Source of the DNA: Pseudomonadota bacterium
Lineage (GTDB): Bacteria > Desulfobacterota > Desulfovibrionia > Desulfovibrionales > Desulfovibrionaceae
Length of the DNA: 15,632 nucleotides
Direction of reading: 5' to 3'
NCBI GenBank assembly: GCA_023417745.1
Contig: JAEZEM010000480.1
Location: 1 to 15,632 of the forward strand
In this document: piece by piece, positions 6,528 to 13,995 of the stretch
Numbering within the stretch: the first letter of the stretch is position 1
Layout: every line of letters begins with the position of its first letter
Position numbers and translations under genes: made by a program
Notes under the pieces: generated by a model
The model's database searches: none
Told to the model about the DNA's origin: nothing
Seen by the model: only the letters and a program-made list of their open reading frames with translations

Positions 6528-6737
6528 TTACTGGAGCCGTCCGTAGGCCAGTTCGAAGTCGACCAGTTCGCGGCCGCGTTCCACGGCCCGGGTTTCGGTG
6601 TTGCCGGCCACGCCGAGGTGATGGAGCAGGTGTCCGTCGCCGTCATGGATGTCGGCGGCAAAAGACGCGCAGTAATCGCCGCGCGCGGTCAGGTCGATGG
6701 AGAAACCCTTGTAGTCGCTATGCAGGGAGGTGTTCAT
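6528..6737 (-). CDS. Small protein of unknown function under a Fur-type site
   Basis: This is a 69-residue soluble protein with no recognised family. It appears to be two or three strands (KGFSIDLTARGDYCASFAADI, about 10-30, one residue pair around C23) followed by a charged helix (TETRAVERGRELVDFEL, 47-63). It has no signal peptide or membrane segment. It has His22-free N-terminal strands but a cluster of His and Asp (about 30-41), which could be coincidental. The start is supported by a strong GGAGG site eight bases upstream. A promoter with an overlapping 19-bp palindrome lies directly in front. The COG0523 GTPase follows 237 nt downstream on the same strand, so a link to metal supply is suggested by the operator and context, not by the protein itself. 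Confidence 0.75.
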   Translation of the reverse strand: MNTSLHSDYKGFSIDLTARGDYCASFAADIHDGDGHLLHHLGVAGNTETRAVERGRELVDFELAYGRLQ

Positions 6738-6756
6738 GGCCTTCCTCCTTTTTGAG

Positions 6757-6775
6757 AAAGATAGTCATTATCTTT
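6757..6775 (-). promoter_or_regulatory. Fur-family operator candidate overlapping the -10 box
   Basis: AAAGATAATGACTATCTTT (minus strand) is a 19-bp palindrome with eight of nine base pairs symmetric. It contains a 7-1-7 core AGATAAT-G-ACTATCT resembling the Fur core TGATAAT-N-ATTATCA. It is the only AT-rich patch for hundreds of bases and overlaps the probable -10 box, as expected for a repressor site. Fur is favoured; Zur or another family member is possible. Confidence 0.55.
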
Positions 6776-6785
6776 TGATTGGCAA
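6758..6785 (-). promoter_or_regulatory. Promoter of the 69-residue gene
   Basis: TTGCCA (6780-6785) and TATCTT (6758-6763) lie 16 bp apart on the minus strand. Transcription would start near 6751, only about 14 nt before the ATG, with the GGAGG site filling the leader. The -10 box lies within the Fur-like palindrome. Confidence 0.5.
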
Positions 6786-6820
6786 ATCGGGTCGCTAACA
6801 GAGGGAATGCCGAAAATGGC

Positions 6821-6856
6821 AAAAAAGAACGCCGCCCCGTGGAGAGACGGAGCGGC
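6821..6856 (-). terminator. Intrinsic terminator of the 82-residue gene
   Basis: GCCGC-C-CCGT (6831-6840) pairs with ACGG-A-GCGGC (6847-6856), nine pairs around one mismatch with a 6-nt loop. On the minus strand it is followed by GTTCTTTTTT (6821-6830). Both the stem and the T-tract are convincing. It lies about 95 nt after the stop at 6951 and isolates that gene from the Fur-type promoter downstream. Confidence 0.8.
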
Positions 6857-6950
6857 GCATGGTCCGCGTCGGGAGAGGGGGGGGCCGGCGCGGGCCAAAT
6901 ATCAGCCGGATTTTGCCCTGGGGCGCAAAACCCCTCTCTGAGGCGTTGGG

Positions 6951-7199
6951 TTAGTCTTCAACTTTGCCGATGGTGGTGACGCAGCAGATTTTGTCCCAGG
7001 AATAGTACGAGTTGCAGGTTTCCTCGCCCTGTTTGACGGTGACGCGTACGAATTCGTCGCCGAGAAAGAGCGTGGCGGATTCGTAGATTTTGCCTTCGTT
7101 GATCTGGATTTTCACGCCTTTACGGAGTTTTCGGGAGAGCGTCCCGTGGACCGGGGACGAGGCGTACTCGAAAACTTTTTCGAGGGTTTGTTTCTGCAT
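6951..7199 (-). CDS. Small beta-rich protein of unknown function
   Basis: This 82-residue protein has no recognised family. After a short N-terminal helix (about 3-12) come KLRKGVKIQI, a turn, KIYESATLFLG, EFVRVTVKQG and a closing strand, YSWDKICCVTTI. This run of five short strands ending in an aromatic-Asp-Lys-Ile strand resembles small SH3-like or Sm-like barrels, which is a fold guess only. Three cysteines (C62, C72, C73) are near the C-terminus, two adjacent. The base composition is less GC-rich than neighbouring genes, which fits its Lys/Ile content. The start is supported by AAAAGGAG upstream, and the gene has its own terminator at 6821-6856, so it is a separate transcription unit. Confidence 0.75.
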   Translation of the reverse strand: MQKQTLEKVFEYASSPVHGTLSRKLRKGVKIQINEGKIYESATLFLGDEFVRVTVKQGEETCNSYYSWDKICCVTTIGKVED

Positions 7200-7692
7200 G
7201 GCTGTCGGCTCCTTTTGACAAATTTCGCTAAATCTCTGTTCGGTTACCCCTTAACGCTTCTGGGACAAAAATCAATGTCAAAATGCTCGTTGTCCGAGGC
7301 ATTGCGTGACTGTCTGTTAAGCTTTGCGGGGCGGCGCAGTTGGCCGCAGGGCCGACGCAGCGGCCTGTTTCGGGCCGGTCAAACCGTCGCTTCGGGGAGT
7401 GAGACCTGTTTATGACAAAAATGATGACAAGGATGTTGTGCCGGCAAGGCGCTCGGGGGATGGCCATGGGCGGCGGTCGCCAGCCCGCGACGGCGCGGCG
7501 CGGCAAAGCCCGGGAAAGACCATGACGGATGGCCCGATTTTCTGGGTCGGTCGACGGCAAACGGCGTTCGCCCGCCCTGCCGGCAAGGCGGGACGGGCGA
7601 TGAAAGGCCGCATCAGGCGATGGGCCACTACAGCGGGGGCCTGCAGCGAAGAACCGAGGCCGGCCGCGTTTTGCAGCCGCAACGGCATACGA
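7200..7692. other. Intergenic stretch without a credible gene
   Basis: Open frames here are low-complexity Arg/Ala/Pro-rich readings of GC-rich DNA without ribosome sites or family motifs. The part next to 7199 must hold the promoter of the 82-residue gene: a minus-strand TTGACA is at 7276-7281, but no good -10 box lies 16-18 bp downstream of it. An imperfect hairpin (CCCGCC..GGCGGG) is at 7571-7592. I see no further RNA gene, repeat array or mobile-element end. Confidence 0.6.
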
Positions 7693-7805
7693 GGGGCTCG
7701 TGCCGCGTCCTTGGGAAAATGCGGCAGTATTCGGTCAATAAGCCGCACAAAAGCGTTGCCGGCGAAAAGCCGGCGGCGCTTTTCCAGGACGCGGCACGAG
7801 TCCCC
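7693..7805 (-). other. Long inverted repeat enclosing two hairpins (three-way-junction-like element)
   Basis: The outer arms 7693-7719 and 7780-7805 pair over about 25 bp, including a perfect 15-bp core (CTCGTGCCGCGTCCT at 7697-7711 with its complement at 7786-7800). Between them lie a TGCGGC/GCCGCA hairpin (7720-7725 with 7742-7747) and the GCCGGC-GAAAA-GCCGGC hairpin (7758-7774). The element begins 9 nt after the stress-protein stop codon. It could be a structured 3' RNA, a stable small RNA or a non-autonomous repeat. Confidence 0.6.
7749..7783 (-). terminator. Intrinsic terminator of the universal stress protein gene
   Basis: AAAAGCG (7749-7755) pairs with CGCTTTT (7777-7783), and inside it GCCGGC pairs with GCCGGC around a 5-nt loop. 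The minus strand ends in CGCTTTTG, so the hairpin can stop transcription from the stress-protein gene 32 nt downstream of its stop. It shares bases 7780-7783 with the outer arm of the larger inverted repeat, so the two folds compete slightly. Confidence 0.6.
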
Positions 7806-7814
7806 AGGCGCGGG

Positions 7815-8267
7815 CTAGGAGGCCTTGTCTTCCGGGCGCATGGACAGGACCGGGGCCTTGGCGGTCTTGATGACCTTTTCGGCGACGGAACCGAACAGGA
7901 TCTTGTCGATGCCCTTGCGGCCGTGGGTGCCGAGCACGATGAGGTCCGCGCCCACTTCCTCGGCGGCGCTGACGATCTCCTCGGCGGCGTAGCCGGACAC
8001 GACCCGACCTTCCACGGGCACGCCCTTGAAGTATTCCTGCACAAAGGAATCCATGGTCTCGGACGCGCCGCTGACGATGCCGGAGACGAAATCGTCGATG
8101 TAGCTGGCCTGGACGTGGAACTCCACATACTGGGTCAGCGACGGGGCCACGTACAGGGCCACGACCTTGGCTCCCAGGGCCTCGGCCAGGGTTCTGGCGT
8201 AGGCGGCGACCTTGGGGCTGACTTCGGAAAAATCCAGGGCGCACAAAATGGTCTTGATGGCAACCAT
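7815..8267 (-). CDS. Universal stress protein, UspA family (ATP-binding type)
   Basis: This 150-residue single-domain protein has the usual length of the family. It starts with the strand KTILCALDFSE (5-15), whose Asp12 is the usual nucleotide contact, and ends with the ATP-binding signature G-2X-G-9X-G-S: G113, G116, G126, S127 (GTHGRKGIDKILFGS). The motif places it with the ATP-binding rather than the non-nucleotide UspA class. Such proteins act in the cytoplasm during starvation, redox or energy stress; a specific role cannot be read here. The start at 8267 is chosen for GAGGA seven bases upstream and the immediate KTIL strand. An in-frame ATG at 8342 would overlap the predicted promoter. 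It appears monocistronic, with its own promoter and terminator. Confidence 0.93.
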   Translation of the reverse strand: MVAIKTILCALDFSEVSPKVAAYARTLAEALGAKVVALYVAPSLTQYVEFHVQASYIDDFVSGIVSGASETMDSFVQEYFKGVPVEGRVVSGYAAEEIVSAAEEVGADLIVLGTHGRKGIDKILFGSVAEKVIKTAKAPVLSMRPEDKAS

Positions 8268-8305
8268 GGCGGTGTCCTCGCGTGTTTGGGGTTTGGCTTG
8301 GGGAC

Positions 8306-8333
8306 AAGCTAACACGGCGCGAAAAAATGTAAA
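8306..8333 (-). promoter_or_regulatory. Possible promoter of the universal stress protein gene
   Basis: On the minus strand TTTACA (8328-8333) is followed after 16 bp by TAGCTT (8306-8311). The -35 box matches five of six bases, the -10 box only three. The distance to the start codon at 8267 is reasonable, with a leader of about 32 nt. Confidence 0.35.
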
Positions 8334-8373
8334 AGGCCGCACGGGCTGGAAAAGTGCGAGAAAAGGCCTGCGG

Positions 8374-8392
8374 CGTCGGCAGACAGCCGCCG
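8374..8392 (-). terminator. Weak terminator candidate after the acyltransferase gene
   Basis: On the minus strand CGGCGGC and GCCGACG (8374-8392) form six pairs with one mismatch and a 5-nt loop, 36 nt after the acyltransferase stop. A CTTTTC run follows about 9 nt later (8361-8364). The gap between stem and T-run makes it weak. Confidence 0.3.
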
Positions 8393-8427
8393 ATCGGCCG
8401 GACGCGGCAGGGACTTGCCTGGGGAAT

Positions 8428-9498
8428 TTAGCGGCTGGCCAGCACCCGGCGCTGGCGGATGCGTTCGATGGGATCGGCCACGAGCTTATTGAGCGCCAGG
8501 CTTGCCGCCACGGTGACGACCAGGGCCACGACCGGCAGATGGGTCCGGCCGCAGGCGTATTCCACGGCCATGATGACCGTCCAGTGGGTGATGTAGATGG
8601 GATAGGACAGCTCCCCCACGGCCCGGTCCAGGGGCCAGCGCTTGGTCAGCCGGAAGAGCAGGGGCACCGACAGGACGGTGGCGGCGTAGAGGTAGAATTC
8701 CTTGACGTAAAAGCCGGGCAGGAACTGAAAGCCCACGATGGAGGCGAGGTAGACGCCGAAAACCGTCCACAGGGCCGGCTGGGGAACGGCCACGGGCTTC
8801 AGCGCGGCGTAGAGCCGGTAGGACAGGATGCCCAGGAGAAAAAAGCCGCATTCCACCGGGAAAAAGCGTTGTTTCCAGGGATCAAACGGCAGGTCGGCCA
8901 GGTAGACCAGGGCGCGCAGGCCAAAGCTCAGGCCGGCCAGGGCCAGCAGCGTGCCGGTCCCCCGGCGCACGAGCCAGGGGGCGAAGGCATAGAAGACGAG
9001 TTCCAGGGACACGGTCCAGGCCTGGGGGATGAGCAGGAAAAACCAGGCCGGCGTCGGGCGATACAGGGCGTCGGTGGAAAACGAGAGCGTGCCGGCGTCG
9101 GTTATGTGGCTGAAAAACAGGATGTCCTGGCCGAAGATGGTGACGTTGGCGGCGGCGAGCAAGGCGGCCACGGCCGGGTCGAGCTTGTGCAGCCAGGTCT
9201 GCCACGGCCCCAGGAGCAGGGCGGTGTGCAGCCCGAACTTGAAGACCAGCGACACCCCAAGCGACAGCAGGAGCACGGCCCAGTAAAGCGGAAACAGGCG
9301 CAGGAAGCGGTTGGAATAAAAAAGGCGCGTCTGGCCCGGTCCGGCGTATTTCTCGGTCAGGATAAGCGCCATGTAGAAGCCCGAGATGATGAAGAAGACC
9401 TTGATGGCCATATAGGCGTCGGTCATGACCAGACCGTAAAGAGGGCCGGTATGGTTGATGACCACGGCAGCGGCCAGGAGAAAGCGGACCAGACCCAT
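8428..9498 (-). CDS. Membrane-bound acyltransferase (Acyltransferase_3 family)
   Basis: This 356-residue polytopic inner-membrane protein has about ten hydrophobic segments. Family landmarks are present: R5 and the catalytic-type His16 in AVVINHTGP (11-19), FFIISGFYMAL (35-45), RFLRLFPLYW (64-73), an SLELVFY stretch (164-170) and ELSYPIYITHW (296-306). The family transfers acetyl or other acyl groups from acyl-CoA to sugars of surface polysaccharides, lipopolysaccharide or exopolysaccharide. No glycosyltransferase gene is near, so the acceptor is unknown. The start at 9498 is where similarity to the family begins. Its AGAGG ribosome site lies 12 nt upstream, rather far. An earlier in-frame ATG at 9591 would add 31 residues of non-family sequence. 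It appears isolated, without an operon partner. Confidence 0.88.
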   Translation of the reverse strand: MGLVRFLLAAAVVINHTGPLYGLVMTDAYMAIKVFFIISGFYMALILTEKYAGPGQTRLFYSNRFLRLFPLYWAVLLLSLGVSLVFKFGLHTALLLGPWQTWLHKLDPAVAALLAAANVTIFGQDILFFSHITDAGTLSFSTDALYRPTPAWFFLLIPQAWTVSLELVFYAFAPWLVRRGTGTLLALAGLSFGLRALVYLADLPFDPWKQRFFPVECGFFLLGILSYRLYAALKPVAVPQPALWTVFGVYLASIVGFQFLPGFYVKEFYLYAATVLSVPLLFRLTKRWPLDRAVGELSYPIYITHWTVIMAVEYACGRTHLPVVALVVTVAASLALNKLVADPIERIRQRRVLASR

Positions 9499-9643
9499 GA
9501 AACGGCATCGCCTCTTTGTGTTCAAGCTGCCGGCGGCAGGCTGACTTTCCGAAAAACGGCCCACCTCTTTACCGAAGCGGGCCGGCATCACTGCATATTA
9601 TCGCACATCGTCTCGATGGTTACCTACCCCCCTATCGGGGATT

Positions 9644-9675
9644 CCAAAGGGGCTCAGCCCCTTTGGCCGCCAGAG
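9644..9675 (+). repeat. Dispersed hairpin repeat, copy C (degenerate tail)
   Basis: A perfect 11-bp inverted repeat (CCAAAGGGGCT, one base, AGCCCCTTTGG; 9644-9666) is followed by CCGCCAGAG, which matches the first five bases of the fixed tail and then diverges. The stem sequence is quite different from copies B and D, but its position relative to the tail is the same. Confidence 0.65.
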
Positions 9676-9770
9676 CAACGGTGGTTCCCGTCGAGCGCCA
9701 TCGACGGCCTTTTGGACTTCCCGGCCGACAGAAAGTCTCCTCGCCGAACCCCCTTTAACCCATTTCTTTA

Positions 9771-9830
9771 TATGGGGGGTCTGGGGGCCTCAGGCCCCCA
9801 GCCGCCGGAGGCATTCTTCCCTCTTCTCTC
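9771..9830 (+). repeat. Dispersed hairpin repeat, copy D
   Basis: CTGGGGGCCT, one base, AGGCCCCCAG (9781-9801) is followed by the 19-nt tail CCGCCGGAGGCATTCTTCC (9802-9820), identical to copy B, and a pyrimidine-rich run. Against copy B the stem differs at one base pair, C-G to T-A, changed on both sides. Confidence 0.85.
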
Positions 9831-9852
9831 TCACCACTGCAATTGTATGTTT

Positions 9853-9878
9853 TAAAACATCACTCTCGTGATGTTTTA
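9853..9878 (-). terminator. Intrinsic terminator of cimA
   Basis: A perfect 11-bp stem (TAAAACATCAC at 9853-9863 with GTGATGTTTTA at 9868-9878) with a 4-nt loop starts 8 nt after the cimA stop codon. The AT-rich stem base and following AAACATACAATT give a modest T content. The adjacent ATGTTTTAAAACAT (9848-9861) is itself a perfect palindrome. Confidence 0.7.
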
Positions 9879-9885
9879 GTGGGCT

Positions 9886-11511
<1,626 letters not shown>

Positions 11512-11529
11512 GGTGTCGCTCGTGGGTGT

Positions 11530-11737
11530 CCGGGCGCGCTTTGGGGCGCGCCCGGGCGGTGCGTGCCGGCCGGCCGTAACGCGGGTGGCGTTATCGGCCG
11601 GCCCTGGTCGCGAAACGCAGGATCGTTTCGCGGGGGAACCTGCCTTGTCGCGTATCCGGAAAAGGCGTCAGTCTCTTCACGGAAAACGCGGCAATGCCGG
11701 CGTTCCGTCCTGGTCAGCGCCGAGGCTGCCGACCAGG
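11530..11737 (-). other. Four consecutive hairpins between lysC and cimA
   Basis: Four stable inverted repeats fill most of the spacer: CCTGGTC/GACCAGG (11709-11737), CGCGAAACG/CGTTTCGCG (11609-11632, 9 bp), a 15-bp bulged stem built on GGCCGGCC..GGCCGGCC (11568-11603) and CCGGGCGCGC/GCGCGCCCGG (11530-11555, 10 bp). None has a following T-tract on the minus strand, so they are not clear terminators. They could protect the lysC mRNA end, set the ratio of lysC to cimA or block ribosome entry before cimA. Confidence 0.55.
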
Positions 11738-11744
11738 TCGGGCG

Positions 11745-12239
11745 CTAGCAGGCCGGGGTGGGAGCCTGGGATAGCCCGAAGGCGTCGTGCAGGGTCCGAA
11801 CGGCCAGTTCGAGGTACTTCTCCTCGATGAGGCAGGTAATCTTAATTTCGGAAGTGGCGATCATGAGAATGTTGATGTTCTCCTTTTTCAGGATCGTGAA
11901 CATCATGGAGGCGACGCCGGAGTGGCTGCGCATGCCGACGCCGATGACCGAGACCTTGCAGACGTTGGTGTCGTGCTGGATCTCGGCCGCGCCGATCTCG
12001 GGCTGCAAGCGTTCCAGGATGGCCAGGGTCTTGTCGAGGTTGCCCCGGGAGATGGTGAAGGTCATGTCGGTGCGGCCTTCGCGTCCGGTGTTCTGGATGA
12101 TCATGTCGACCAGGATGCCGGCTTCGGCAATGGGGGCGAAGATGGCGGCGGCGACGCCCGGGCGGTCCATGACGTTGCGCACCGTGATGCGGCACTGGTC
12201 CTTGTCGTAGGCGATGCCCGAAACCAGGACGTCTTCCAT
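11745..12239 (-). CDS. lysC: Internally initiated aspartate kinase beta chain (ACT-only regulatory subunit)
   Basis: Met247 of LysC (ATG at 12237-12239) is preceded by GGAGG at 12248-12252 with an ideal 8-nt spacer, within the coding frame. The resulting 164-residue chain begins MEDVLVSGIAYDKD, just before the first ACT domain. In Bacillus subtilis and Corynebacterium glutamicum an in-frame internal start at the same place (near residue 246-250) makes the beta subunit. The match in position, start residues and ribosome site makes the same arrangement likely here. Confidence 0.75.
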   Translation of the reverse strand: MEDVLVSGIAYDKDQCRITVRNVMDRPGVAAAIFAPIAEAGILVDMIIQNTGREGRTDMTFTISRGNLDKTLAILERLQPEIGAAEIQHDTNVCKVSVIGVGMRSHSGVASMMFTILKKENINILMIATSEIKITCLIEEKYLELAVRTLHDAFGLSQAPTPAC

Positions 12240-12977
12240 TTCCGTATCCTCCAAAGTGACCAGGGTGCCGGGATCGTCGGTAAACGTCGAACGGACGCGG
12301 ACCGGCACGTTGAATTTCTTGGCGAACTCCACCGAGCGGATTTGCAGGACCTTGGCCCCCATGCTGGAGAACTCCAGCATCTCGTCATAGGAGATGCGGT
12401 CGAGCTTGCGGGCGTTGCCGCACAGGTTGGGGTCGGTGGTGTAGACGCCGTTGACGTCGGTGTAGATTTCGCAGACCTCGGCTTCCAGGGCGGCGGCCAG
12501 GGCCACGCCCGTGGTGTCCGAGCCGCCCCGGCCCAGGGTCGTCAGACGGCCTTGGCAGTCCACGCCCTGGAATCCGGCCACCACCAGCACGTCGTAGTCC
12601 TCAAACAGGCCGCGCATCCGCTGGGTGTCGATCTCCATGATGCGGGCGCGGCAGAAATTGGAATTGGTGGTGATGGGAATCTGGAATCCGAGCAGCGACC
12701 GGGCGCGCAACCCGGCGTCCTTGCACAGCATGGCGAAAAGCGCCACGGACACCTGCTCGCCGGTGGTGACCAGCACGTCGAGTTCGGCCGGGTCGGGATT
12801 GGGGGAAAATTCCTTGGCCAGATCCAAGAGCTTGTTGGTCTCGCCGGACATGGCCGAGAGGGCCACGACGACCTTGAAGCCCTCGTCGCGGGCCTTTTGG
12901 ATGCGGGCAAGGACCAGGCGCATGCGCTCCAGGCCTTTGACCGACGTGCCGCCGTATTTTTGCACCATAATCCGCAT
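11745..12977 (-). CDS. lysC: Aspartate kinase, alpha chain (monofunctional LysC type)
   Basis: This 410-residue enzyme phosphorylates aspartate, opening the lysine, threonine, methionine and diaminopimelate pathways. The N-terminal kinase domain has KYGGTSV (7-13), the ATP/substrate region TTGEQVS (71-77), GRGGSDTTG (149-157) and DVNGVYTTDPN (174-184). Two C-terminal ACT domains (about 265-330 and 340-405) would bind lysine and/or threonine for feedback control. Length is normal for the alpha chain of an alpha2beta2 enzyme. The ATG at 12977 has GGAGG five bases upstream; the ATG three codons later is less well placed. An internal start gives a separate regulatory chain. It follows tsaE by 44 nt, so the nnr-CBS-tsaE-lysC genes are probably one transcript. 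Confidence 0.96.
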   Translation of the reverse strand: MRIMVQKYGGTSVKGLERMRLVLARIQKARDEGFKVVVALSAMSGETNKLLDLAKEFSPNPDPAELDVLVTTGEQVSVALFAMLCKDAGLRARSLLGFQIPITTNSNFCRARIMEIDTQRMRGLFEDYDVLVVAGFQGVDCQGRLTTLGRGGSDTTGVALAAALEAEVCEIYTDVNGVYTTDPNLCGNARKLDRISYDEMLEFSSMGAKVLQIRSVEFAKKFNVPVRVRSTFTDDPGTLVTLEDTEMEDVLVSGIAYDKDQCRITVRNVMDRPGVAAAIFAPIAEAGILVDMIIQNTGREGRTDMTFTISRGNLDKTLAILERLQPEIGAAEIQHDTNVCKVSVIGVGMRSHSGVASMMFTILKKENINILMIATSEIKITCLIEEKYLELAVRTLHDAFGLSQAPTPAC

Positions 12978-13021
12978 GGAAGCCTCCGATGATTCGGGAA
13001 AAGCGGCCTCGGCCCGGCCTG

Positions 13022-13531
13022 CTAGCGGTCAAGCAGGTTCGGACAGGCCGCGATCAAGGCAGTCAGGGCCGCCGCGCCCCGCCGCCCGTGGGCAGTCAGC
13101 TCGCACAGCCTCCCCGATGGGGCCGGCAGCCAGTCGCAGGTCAAGCGATCCGGCGGCGTAAGCGCCCGGGGCAGATGCTGCGCCCATTCCACGACCGCCA
13201 CGGCTTGGTTTTCCAAAGCCGCTTCCAGGTGTTCCTCCACGCAGGGATCACCGCCGGGAATCCGGTAGAGATCGACGTGGAACACCTCGGGCCGGGTCGG
13301 GTAGACATTGACGATATTAAAACTCGGACTGGCCACTTCGGCCTCGTCGCTGCCAGGCAACGCGCTCACCAGTCCCCGGACCAGGGTGGTTTTGCCTGAT
13401 CCGAGGTCGCCGCGCAAGAGCAGGCCGACCCGGGTGGCCGGGTCGGCCAGGATCGCGGCCAGGGCCTGGCCGAGCGCCAAGGTGGCTGCCTCATCCGGCA
13501 GCCGCAGGCGCGCTGGTTGGCTGGGGTCCAT
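13022..13531 (-). CDS. tsaE: tRNA threonylcarbamoyladenosine biosynthesis ATPase
   Basis: This 169-residue P-loop ATPase powers turnover of the TsaBDE complex that puts t6A on A37 of ANN-decoding tRNAs. Visible motifs are Walker A GDLGSGKTT (41-49), SPSFNIVNVYP (68-78; family SPTFxLVNxY), HVDLYR (85-90) and VVEWAQHLP (113-121). The last carries the conserved Glu-Trp pair, although family members usually have further basic residues there. Length is typical. The ribosome site before 13531 is weak (CCCGGGAC), which suggests coupling to the CBS gene ending 8 nt upstream. t6A is needed for both Ile and elongator Met tRNAs, including the CAU tRNA in this window, but the two loci are not linked in any operon sense. 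Confidence 0.93.
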   Translation of the reverse strand: MDPSQPARLRLPDEAATLALGQALAAILADPATRVGLLLRGDLGSGKTTLVRGLVSALPGSDEAEVASPSFNIVNVYPTRPEVFHVDLYRIPGGDPCVEEHLEAALENQAVAVVEWAQHLPRALTPPDRLTCDWLPAPSGRLCELTAHGRRGAAALTALIAACPNLLDR

Positions 13532-13539
13532 GTCCCGGG

Positions 13540-13992
13540 CTACTTCTTGAGCAGCGTGCCCAGGATGTCGCGCATCCCGATGATGCCGACGATGGCTTCG
13601 CCGGAGACGACCGGAATGGTGTGGTAGCCCTTCTCGGTCATGAGCGTGGCCACTTCGTCGATGGGCGTTTCCGGGGTCACGGTGACCGGTTTGGCGGTCA
13701 TGGCGTGAAACGCGGTCAGGGCCGACATCTTTTCCACTTCCCGGTCCAGGTCCTTCATGGAACCCAGGGGAATAAATCCGTCGAGCAGGGAAAACACCGA
13801 CGGCAGGGACAGTCTTTTCTGCTGGGCCACCAGATCGGCCTGGCAGAGAATGCCGGTCAGTTTGCCGGCGGCATTGACCACAGGCACGCCGTTGTAGCCC
13901 TTTTCAAAAAGCAGCGTGGCGGCGGCGGTGATATCCGTGTCTTCGTTGATGGTGACGACGCTTGCCGTCATCACGTCCTTGGCTGTGAGCAT
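13540..13992 (-). CDS. Tandem CBS-domain protein (Bateman module)
   Basis: This 150-residue stand-alone CBS pair has CBS1 at about 5-58 (VMTASVVTINEDT, NGVPVVNAAGKLTGIL) and CBS2 at about 95-148 (AMTAKPVTVTPETP, HTIPVVSGEAIVGIIGMRD). A linker of about 35 residues separates them. Bateman modules bind adenosine nucleotides (AMP, ATP, S-adenosylmethionine) or NAD(P)H and report energy state; the ligand cannot be told from sequence. There is no catalytic or DNA-binding domain. It starts 3 nt after the nnr stop, with its GGAG ribosome site around the end of nnr, so the two are translationally coupled. It stands next to a nicotinamide-nucleotide repair enzyme, and both NAD(P)H and ATP/ADP are sensible candidate ligands (inference). 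Confidence 0.9.
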   Translation of the reverse strand: MLTAKDVMTASVVTINEDTDITAAATLLFEKGYNGVPVVNAAGKLTGILCQADLVAQQKRLSLPSVFSLLDGFIPLGSMKDLDREVEKMSALTAFHAMTAKPVTVTPETPIDEVATLMTEKGYHTIPVVSGEAIVGIIGMRDILGTLLKK

Positions 13993-13995
13993 CCG

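Larger units (their letters stand above)
9499..9885. other. Intergenic stretch holding two hairpin repeats and a terminator
   Basis: No gene is credible here. It contains repeat copies C and D, the cimA terminator, a small CCCC-TAT-CGGGG-type hairpin near 9627-9640 and probably the acyltransferase promoter. A minus-strand GATAAT lies at about 9595-9603, but no matching -35 box is seen. Long plus-strand readings through it are by-products of GC-rich third positions of the genes opposite. Confidence 0.7.

Noticed and set aside
7693..7805. Integron attC site
   Set aside because: The folded length is in range, but the outer ends lack the RYYYAAC and GTTRRRY core sites and no integrase or cassette array is present.
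7228..7818. Overlapping open frames of about 110, 112 and 164 codons in the gap before the stress-protein gene
   Set aside because: No ribosome sites, Arg/Pro/Ala-rich low-complexity translations and no recognisable family; two of them cross the structured element or the terminator.
9499..9591. 31-residue N-terminal extension of the acyltransferase
   Set aside because: Family similarity starts at MGLVRF; the extension is not hydrophobic, has no ribosome site and resembles no signal peptide.
8212..9855. 547-codon plus-strand open frame opposite the acyltransferase
   Set aside because: The minus strand encodes a motif-complete membrane protein; the plus reading is polar, Gln/Gly-rich and passes through intergenic repeats.
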